From positions 1 through 5,942 of the forward strand of contig JAHWYA010000132.1 in the NCBI GenBank assembly GCA_020028115.1: a stretch of DNA of 5,942 nucleotides, given 5' to 3'. This document shows positions 1 to 4,059 of this stretch, one piece after another (position 1 is the stretch's first letter; every line of letters starts with the position of its first letter). Source of the DNA: Anaeromyxobacter sp. GTDB lineage: Bacteria; Myxococcota; Myxococcia; Myxococcales; Anaeromyxobacteraceae. A program made the position numbers and the translations under genes. The notes under the pieces were generated by a model. That model saw only the letters and a list, made by a program, of their open reading frames with translations, did no database searches and was not told the origin of the DNA.

Positions 1-627
1 CGCCGCGGCCTCCTCGCGGTCCGGCGGACCATCCGGGCGAACCTCGCCGCGGGCGGCGTCCCGGCGCGGCTCTACTTCCGCGCCCGCCGGCCGGAGCGGC
101 CCGAGGTCATCGTCCTCTGCGACGTCTCCGACTCGGTCCGGCACGTGACGCGGCTCATGCTCCTCTTCCTCCACGCGCTCCAGTCGCTCTTCGCCGGCGT
201 GCGCTCGTTCGTGTTCGTCTCGGAGCTCGCCGAGGTGACCGCCGCGCTCCGGGCCGACCGCGATCCCGCCCGCGCGCTCGACCGCGCCGTCGCCGCCCGC
301 GCGCTCCCGCTCTCCGCCAACTCCGACTACGGCCGGGCGCTCCGGACGTTCCACGGCCGGTTTCTCCCCGCCGTGACGCGGCGCACGACGGTGCTCGTCG
401 TCGGGGACGGCCGGACGAACTACCGCCCCGCGGAGGCGTGGGTGCTCGACGACGTCCGCCGCCGCGCGCGCAGGCTCCTGTGGATCTGCCCCGAGGAGCG
501 GGCCGCGTGGGGGACGGGGGACAGCGAGATGCCCGCGTACGCCGCGCGCTGCCACCGGGTCGCGACCGCCGCGACGCTCGAGGATCTCGAGCGCATCGCC
601 GAGGCGCTGGTGTCGAGGAGAGGGTGA
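1..627 (+). CDS. CoxE-like VWA domain protein, 5'-truncated by window
   Basis: This is the C-terminal 208 codons of a protein whose start lies before the window; frame 1 is open from base 1 to the TGA at 625-627. It resembles the VWA domain of the CoxE family, which usually works beside a MoxR-type AAA+ ATPase in the assembly or activation of metalloenzymes and other complexes. The MIDAS metal site is visible: DVSDS at residues 41-45 of the fragment (D41, S43, S45) after a hydrophobic strand (VIVLC), then NSDYGRAL with S108 where a Thr is common, and VVGDG with D136. The stretch before the MIDAS (RRTIRANLAAGG, then RARRPERPE) also matches the CoxE pattern. Read from the GTG at 145 the protein would lose the first MIDAS motif, so that is not the real start. 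The partner ATPase, if any, would lie upstream. The substrate is unknown. Family call is fairly sure; role is inferred. Confidence 0.85.
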   Translation, partial: RRGLLAVRRTIRANLAAGGVPARLYFRARRPERPEVIVLCDVSDSVRHVTRLMLLFLHALQSLFAGVRSFVFVSELAEVTAALRADRDPARALDRAVAARALPLSANSDYGRALRTFHGRFLPAVTRRTTVLVVGDGRTNYRPAEAWVLDDVRRRARRLLWICPEERAAWGTGDSEMPAYAARCHRVATAATLEDLERIAEALVSRRG

Positions 628-630
628 TGA

Positions 631-672
631 GACGTGGACGTGGAGGTGGACGTGGACGTGGACGTGGACGGG
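631..672. repeat. GACGTG hexamer tandem array (left arm)
   Basis: Seven consecutive hexamers follow the VWA stop codon: GACGTG at 631, 637, 649, 655 and 661, with single-base variants GAGGTG at 643 and GACGGG at 667. The array is strictly in 6-bp phase and non-coding in context. It forms the left half of an imperfect inverted repeat with 694-725. Confidence 0.9.
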
Positions 673-693
673 AGCCTGGATCGTCGCCTGCGA

Positions 694-725
694 CCACGTC
701 CACGACCACGACCACGACCACGTGG
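694..725. repeat. CCACGA/CCACGT hexamer array (right arm)
   Basis: Five consecutive hexamers are present: CCACGT at 694, CCACGA at 700, 706 and 712, and CCACGT at 718, ending in GG so that 718-725 is the perfect palindrome CCACGTGG. Read on the other strand, the units are ACGTGG or TCGTGG, so they pair with the left array (631-672) with about one A-A mismatch in each of the three CCACGA units. The spacer between the arms is about 20-26 nt. The RNA could fold into a long interrupted stem. There is no T-tract, so it is not a standard intrinsic terminator. Confidence 0.85.
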
Positions 726-737
726 CACGCATTTCGC
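723..737 (+). promoter_or_regulatory. Candidate sigma-54 (-24/-12) promoter for miaB operon
   Basis: TGGCACG (723-729), four bases, then TCGC (734-737) gives GG-N10-GC spacing (GG at 724-725, GC at 736-737). The consensus is TGGCACG-N4-TTGC, so the only core mismatch is T to C at 735. Transcription would begin near 748-749, leaving a leader of about 40 nt before the ATG at 789. It points the right way, is intergenic, and lies in the least GC-rich part of the window. Against it, part of the -24 box is supplied by the end of the hexamer repeat, and a housekeeping tRNA-modification gene is not a typical sigma-54 target. Confidence 0.4.
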
Positions 738-788
738 GGGTGTAATGGGTTGACTCTCACCCTTCGCTTTCCTTAGGTTCCGCCCCCG

Positions 789-2186
789 ATGTCCGACCTC
801 GTGAACCTCGGCGCGCGGCCCGCCCCGCCGGCCGGCCCGGCGCCCGCGCGCAAGGTGTTCGTCCACACGTTCGGCTGCCAGATGAACGAGTCGGACACGG
901 ACCGGATGCTCGAGCTGCTCGGGCGCCACGCCTACGTGCGCGCGGAGACGCCGGACGACGCGGACCTCATCCTCCTCAACACCTGCGCCGTCCGGGAGAA
1001 GGCGGAGCAGAAGCTCCTCTCCGCGCTCGGGCGCTACCGCGAGGTGAAGGCGCGCCGCGGCGCGCTCATCGCCGTGTCGGGGTGCGTCGCGCAGCAGGAG
1101 AAGGACCGGCTGCTGAGGCGGGTCCCCTACGTCGACTTCGTCTTCGGCCCCGACAACATCGCGCGGCTCCCGGAGATGGTCGCGCGGGCGGGCGAGCGCG
1201 AGCGGTTCGCGGAGACCGGCTGGATGGCCTCCGAGGAGTACGTCTTCCCCCGCGCCGATCCGGAGGCCGCCCGCGGCCGCACCACCGCGTTCGTCACCGC
1301 GATGAAGGGCTGCGACAACGTCTGCGCCTTCTGCATCGTCCCGCACACGCGCGGCCGCGAGGTCTCGCGCCCCGTCGACGACGTGCTCGCGGAGTGCGCC
1401 GCCCTCGCCGAGGTCGGCGTCCGGGAGGTGACCCTCATCGGGCAGAACGTGAACTCGTACGCCGGGGGCTGCACGTTCGCCGAGCTCCTGCGGCGGGTCG
1501 CGGCGCTGCCGGGCATCCTGCGGATCCGCTTCACGACGAGCCACCCCCACGACCTCTCCGACGCGCTCGTCGACGTCTTCCGCGACGAGCCGAAGGTGAT
1601 GCCGCACTTCCACCTGCCGGTGCAGTCCGGCTCCGACGCGGTCCTCGCGCGGATGCGGCGCGACTACTCCGTCGGCGCGTACCTCGAGCGCTTCGAGCGG
1701 CTCCTCGCCGCGCGCCCGGGCGTCGCCATCACGACCGACTTCATCGTCGGCTTCCCGGGCGAGACCGACGCGGACTTCGAGGCCTCGCTCGCGCTCCTCG
1801 AGCGCGCGCGGTTCGAGCAGAGCTTCTCGTTCCTCTTCAGCCCGCGACCGCACACGATCGCCGCCGTGCGGATGGGCTCGGGGCCGGGCTGGGAGGAGGT
1901 CCCGCGCGGCGTCGCGGTCGCGCGCCTCGAGCGGCTGCAGGACGTGCAGCGCCGGATCGCGGCCGAGATCCTGCGGGCGCAGCTCGGCCGGACCGTGGAG
2001 GTGCTCGTCGAGGGCCCCTCGGACGAACCGGGCGAGGTCCGCGGTCGCACGCCGGAGAACCGGCTCGTACACCTCGCGGCCGACGCGGCGCGCGCGCCGG
2101 CCGGGGCGGTGGTCCCGGCGCGCGTCACGCGCGCGGGCGGCAGCTCGCTGTCCGGAGAGTTGGCTTCGGGCGCGGACGCGGGCTAG
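789..2186 (+). CDS. miaB: tRNA-2-methylthio-N6-dimethylallyladenosine synthase (MiaB)
   Basis: This radical-SAM methylthiotransferase adds a methylthio group to C2 of N6-isopentenyladenosine 37 in tRNAs reading UNN codons, after MiaA; it is cytosolic. At 465 residues it has full family length. The N-terminal UPF0004 domain has the three Cys ligands of the auxiliary 4Fe-4S cluster: C30 (FGCQMN), C66 (NTCAVRE) and C99 (SGCVAQ). The radical-SAM CxxxCxxC is at C175, C179 and C182 (GCDNVCAFC). LIGQNVNSY (216-224), HLPVQSGSD and DFIVGFPGET follow, and a C-terminal TRAM domain starts near residue 396 (VLVEGPS, GRTPENRLVHL). FGCQMN and FGPDNI favour MiaB over RimO or MtaB. SPRPHT replaces the usual SPRPGT, and about six extra residues (around GSGPGW) follow. 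The ATG gives a Pro/Ala-rich 20-residue leader before KVFVHTFGCQMN. No clear Shine-Dalgarno sequence is seen; an in-frame GTG at 855 would cut too close to the domain. It probably heads the unit containing the next two genes. Confidence 0.96.
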   Translation: MSDLVNLGARPAPPAGPAPARKVFVHTFGCQMNESDTDRMLELLGRHAYVRAETPDDADLILLNTCAVREKAEQKLLSALGRYREVKARRGALIAVSGCVAQQEKDRLLRRVPYVDFVFGPDNIARLPEMVARAGERERFAETGWMASEEYVFPRADPEAARGRTTAFVTAMKGCDNVCAFCIVPHTRGREVSRPVDDVLAECAALAEVGVREVTLIGQNVNSYAGGCTFAELLRRVAALPGILRIRFTTSHPHDLSDALVDVFRDEPKVMPHFHLPVQSGSDAVLARMRRDYSVGAYLERFERLLAARPGVAITTDFIVGFPGETDADFEASLALLERARFEQSFSFLFSPRPHTIAAVRMGSGPGWEEVPRGVAVARLERLQDVQRRIAAEILRAQLGRTVEVLVEGPSDEPGEVRGRTPENRLVHLAADAARAPAGAVVPARVTRAGGSSLSGELASGADAG

Positions 2187-2197
2187 CATCGGCGCCG

Positions 2198-2722
2198 ATG
2201 TCGGTGATCCTCGCATACGGCGGGACCTCGCCGCGGATCGCGCCGGACGCGTGGATCGCGCCGGGCGCCGTCGTGATCGGCGACGTCGAGCTCGGCCAGG
2301 GGTCGTCGGTCTGGTTCCAGACGGTCGTGCGCGGCGACGTGAACCGGATCCGCATCGGCGCGCGCACGAACATCCAGGACCACTCGATGGTCCACGTGAC
2401 CGGCGGGACGCACCCGACCGTCGTGGGCGACGACGTGACCGTGGGCCACCGGGCCGTCCTCCACGGGTGCACCGTGCGGGACCGCTGCCTCGTCGGCATC
2501 GGCGCCATCGTCCTCGACGGCGCGGTGATCGAGGAGGAGGCCATGGTCGGCGCGGGCGCGCTCGTGCCGCCGGGGATGATCGTGCCGTCGGGGAAGCTCG
2601 TGCTCGGCGCGCCGGCGAAGGTGAAGCGGGACCTCACCCCCGAGGAGCGGGCGTTCTTCCTGAGCTCCGCCGCGCGCTACGCGGGCTACGCCGCGCGCTA
2701 CCGGGCCGAGGGGGCGCCATGA
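2198..2722 (+). CDS. Gamma-class carbonic anhydrase / left-handed beta-helix (CamH/YrdA type)
   Basis: This 174-residue hexapeptide-repeat protein belongs to the gamma-carbonic anhydrase family: trimers of left-handed beta-helices binding a metal at subunit interfaces and, where active, interconverting CO2 and bicarbonate. Seen here: WIAPGAVVIGDVELGQGSSVW (split repeats, residues 19-39), VVRGDVNRIRIG with R45 and D47, TNIQD with Q60 and D61, and the metal-binding His triad H66 (MVHVTGG), H84 and H89 (VGHRAVLHGC). A C-terminal helix spans about 147-169. The acidic proton-shuttle loops of archaeal Cam are absent, so this is the shorter CamH/YrdA/PaaY-like form; activity on CO2 cannot be assumed. 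The ATG lies 11 nt after the miaB stop, with no strong ribosome site, suggesting co-transcription and some coupling. The frame continues open upstream inside miaB, but that is a high-GC shadow. The TGA overlaps the next start codon (ATGA). Confidence 0.92.
   Translation: MSVILAYGGTSPRIAPDAWIAPGAVVIGDVELGQGSSVWFQTVVRGDVNRIRIGARTNIQDHSMVHVTGGTHPTVVGDDVTVGHRAVLHGCTVRDRCLVGIGAIVLDGAVIEEEAMVGAGALVPPGMIVPSGKLVLGAPAKVKRDLTPEERAFFLSSAARYAGYAARYRAEGAP
2708..2714 (+). promoter_or_regulatory. Ribosome binding site of cNMP-binding gene
   Basis: GAGGGGG ends four bases before the ATG at 2719 and sits inside the last codons of the carbonic anhydrase gene. It fixes the start and indicates that the second gene can be translated well in its own right as well as through the ATGA overlap. 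Confidence 0.6.
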
Positions 2723-3183
2723 CGGCGGTCGAGGCGCTCCAGAAGGCGGCGCTGTTCCGCGAGTTCACCGAGACCGGCCTGCGGATCTTCGCCTCGATCG
2801 CCCAGGAGAAGGTGGTCCCCGCGGGCTCGCCGATCTTCGTCGAGAACATGGTCGGCGAGTCGCTCTTCATCGTGAAGACGGGCACCGTCAAGATCACGCA
2901 GAAGGCGACCGACGGGGACCGCGAGCTCGGCACCGCCGGCCCCGGCGACCACCTCGGGGAGCTCGCGCTCCTCGGCAAGGGCGTCCGCCTGGTGTCGGCC
3001 GTCGCCGCGACCTCCTGCGAGGTCCTCGAGATCACGCAGCGGGACTTCGCCCGGCTCCAGCCCCAGAAGCCGCAGGCCTGCCTCAAGCTCGCCCTCGCGA
3101 TCGCCCAGGACCTCGCCCAGCGCGTCGCGGACAACCGCGAGCTCCTGCGCGAGCTGGGCGCGAAGAAGCCGGCAGGCGCCTGA
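2719..3183 (+). CDS. Stand-alone cyclic nucleotide-binding domain protein
   Basis: This 154-residue protein is essentially one cNMP-binding (Crp/Fnr-type) beta-roll. A short N-terminal helix (ALQKAALFREFTETGLRIFA) is followed by strands with PAGSPIFVENMVGESLFIVKTG split over residues 34-55, the phosphate-binding cassette GDHLGELALLGKGVR (77-90), and EVLEI plus a C-terminal helix from about 106 to 147. There is no helix-turn-helix, kinase, channel or cyclase domain, so it is not a complete transcription factor. E81 and R90 of the cassette are kept. Aligned by spacing to E. coli CRP, the Ser after the Arg (RSA) is Leu here (RLV), so cAMP may not be the ligand. Its ATG overlaps the carbonic anhydrase TGA, and a strong GAGGGGG ribosome site lies at 2708-2714, making translation coupled and efficient. 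It probably acts by binding a partner protein in a ligand-dependent way. The fold is sure; ligand and partner are unknown. Confidence 0.88.
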   Translation: MTAVEALQKAALFREFTETGLRIFASIAQEKVVPAGSPIFVENMVGESLFIVKTGTVKITQKATDGDRELGTAGPGDHLGELALLGKGVRLVSAVAATSCEVLEITQRDFARLQPQKPQACLKLALAIAQDLAQRVADNRELLRELGAKKPAGA

Positions 3184-3327
3184 GCCCTTCGGCCCGGCCG
3201 CACCGGGTTCGGGGAAGCGCGGAGGGCTCCGGGCCGTTCCTCCTCGACGGCCGCGCCCCTTCCTCGCGTTGCCCCACGGGCACGCGACGTGGCGGGGGAG
3301 CGGATCATCTGGTATCGAGGGGCTCGC
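3184..3327. other. Intergenic gap before DedA gene, no clear promoter or terminator
   Basis: This 144-nt GC-rich gap contains short complementary segments: AGCCCT at 3183-3188 with AGGGCT at 3223-3228, and GGCCCGG at 3191-3197 with CCGGGCC at 3229-3235. The two pairings cross, so they cannot both form as one nested stem. No run of T follows either. A GC-rich terminator or attenuator is possible but not supported. No convincing -35/-10 or -24/-12 pair was found. Only the ribosome site at 3317-3322 is clear. Confidence 0.5.
3317..3322 (+). promoter_or_regulatory. Ribosome binding site deciding the DedA start
   Basis: GAGGGG lies five bases before the ATG at 3328. It supports that ATG over the in-frame GTG at 3289, which has no good Shine-Dalgarno sequence and would add 13 residues of polar, family-atypical sequence. 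Confidence 0.65.
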
Positions 3328-4008
3328 ATGCTCGAACGGCTGGTCGATCTGCTCGCGGGGAACTCCCTCGCCATCGGCTATGCCTTCGTCTTCACGGTCC
3401 TCCTCCTGTGTGGCTTCGGCCTGCCGATGCCCGAGGACATCGTCCTCGTCACCGGCGGCGTGCTGGCCTGGCTGTCCTCCGACCTCGAGTCCCTGTCGTT
3501 CGGGGGGATGCTCCGCGACCCCGGGCTCCTCTGGATGATCGCGACCGGGCTCTCGGGGATCCTCGCGGGCGACAGCGTCATCTTCCTCGCCGGGCGACGG
3601 TTCGGTCACCGCGTCGCGGACTTCGGGCCGCTGCGGCGGATCATCACCCCGGAGAAGCTCGAGCTCGTCGAGAAGAAGGTCCGCACGCGCGGGAACGTGG
3701 TCGTGATGTTCGCGCGGTTCCTCCCCGGGCTCCGGGCGCCGACCTACTTCACGGTGGGCCACGCGCGCATGCCGTACTGGAAGTTCCTCTTCTACGACGG
3801 CGCGGCCGCGCTCATCTCCGCGCCGCTCTGGGTCTGTCTCGGCTTCTGGTTCGGGTCGGACCTGGAGGAGGCCGCGCGGGTCGCGGGCCGGTTCAGCCAC
3901 TACATCCTGCTCGGGGTGGGGGTGGTGCTCGCCGGGCTCGCGATCCGCTGGCTCCAGACGCGCCGCGCGGCGCCCGACGTCCCGGCGCCCGACGTCGAGC
4001 GCGATTAG
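3328..4008 (+). CDS. DedA/SNARE-associated (VTT) family inner-membrane protein
   Basis: This 226-residue integral membrane protein belongs to the DedA family, whose members act in membrane homeostasis, proton-dependent transport or lipid (undecaprenyl-phosphate, phosphatidylethanolamine) flipping. Hydrophobic segments lie near residues 16-32, 66-88, 155-177 and 190-208, with two shorter half-membrane stretches (around 33-48 and 124-143) as expected for the re-entrant DedA fold. Family signatures are present: GLPMPEDIVLVTGG with E36 and D37, ILAGDSVIFLAGRRFG with D82, and FARFLPGLRAPTYF with R130, G134 and R136, matching the F-x-R-x-x-P-G-x-R core whose arginines are needed in studied DedA proteins. 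The C-terminal tail from about 211 is polar, and APDVPAPDVE arises from a 15-bp tandem duplication. The ATG at 3328 was chosen for its GAGGGG site. Transport substrate cannot be told from sequence. The stop lies 34 nt from the stop of the convergent Hsp70 gene. Confidence 0.92.
   Translation: MLERLVDLLAGNSLAIGYAFVFTVLLLCGFGLPMPEDIVLVTGGVLAWLSSDLESLSFGGMLRDPGLLWMIATGLSGILAGDSVIFLAGRRFGHRVADFGPLRRIITPEKLELVEKKVRTRGNVVVMFARFLPGLRAPTYFTVGHARMPYWKFLFYDGAAALISAPLWVCLGFWFGSDLEEAARVAGRFSHYILLGVGVVLAGLAIRWLQTRRAAPDVPAPDVERD
3969..3996. repeat. 15-bp-period tandem duplication in DedA tail
   Basis: GGCGCCCGACGTC occurs at 3969-3981 and again at 3984-3996, a 15-bp period that stays in frame and gives APDVP followed by APDVE. 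It lies in the disordered cytoplasmic tail, so length change there is likely tolerated. Confidence 0.8.
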
Positions 4009-4021
4009 AAGTCGAGCGCGA
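3994..4021. repeat. 11-bp direct repeat spanning the DedA stop codon
   Basis: GTCGAGCGCGA is found at 3994-4004 and 4011-4021, a 17-bp offset, with the TAG stop of the DedA gene (4006-4008) between the copies. The offset is not a multiple of three, and the second copy is outside the gene. It looks like a small slippage duplication; no function is evident. Confidence 0.75.
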
Positions 4022-4036
4022 CCAAGACGGCGGGCA

Positions 4037-4059
4037 GCGGCGTTACCGGGCCTCGCCGC
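4037..4059. terminator. Weak GC hairpin between convergent genes
   Basis: GCGGCG (4037-4042) can pair with CGCCGC (4054-4059) around an 11-nt loop that holds the Hsp70 stop codon (complement of 4043-4045). It is the only stem near the convergent junction. No T-run follows on either strand, so termination here is doubtful; Rho-dependent ending is as likely. Confidence 0.15.

Noticed and set aside
631..725. CRISPR array or intrinsic terminator
   Set aside because: The units are contiguous hexamers without spacers, so not CRISPR; the potential stem has frequent A-A mismatches and no T-tract, so not a standard terminator.
750..778. TTGACT (750-755) as a -35 box with TTAGGT (773-778) at 17-bp spacing
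   Set aside because: The -35 is good, but the -10 matches TATAAT at only two of six bases and would leave almost no leader before the ATG; kept only as a weak alternative to the sigma-54 site.
1082..2197. Upstream part of the frame that contains the carbonic anhydrase, readable as a 546-residue fusion
   Set aside because: The part before 2198 overlaps miaB in another frame and is Arg/Ala/Gly-rich without domain similarity; only the last 174 codons show protein signatures.
420..2216. 598-codon minus-strand open frame across the miaB gene
   Set aside because: It is antisense to a clear miaB, its product is a low-complexity Arg/Ala/Gly-rich string with no recognisable motif, and long antisense frames are expected at this GC content.
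3183..3235. Strong terminator after the cNMP-binding gene
   Set aside because: The two complementary pairs cross and cannot form one stem, and no T-run follows.
3289..3327. GTG at 3289 as the DedA start
   Set aside because: It would add 13 polar residues before the family start and lacks a good ribosome site, whereas the ATG at 3328 has GAGGGG five bases upstream.
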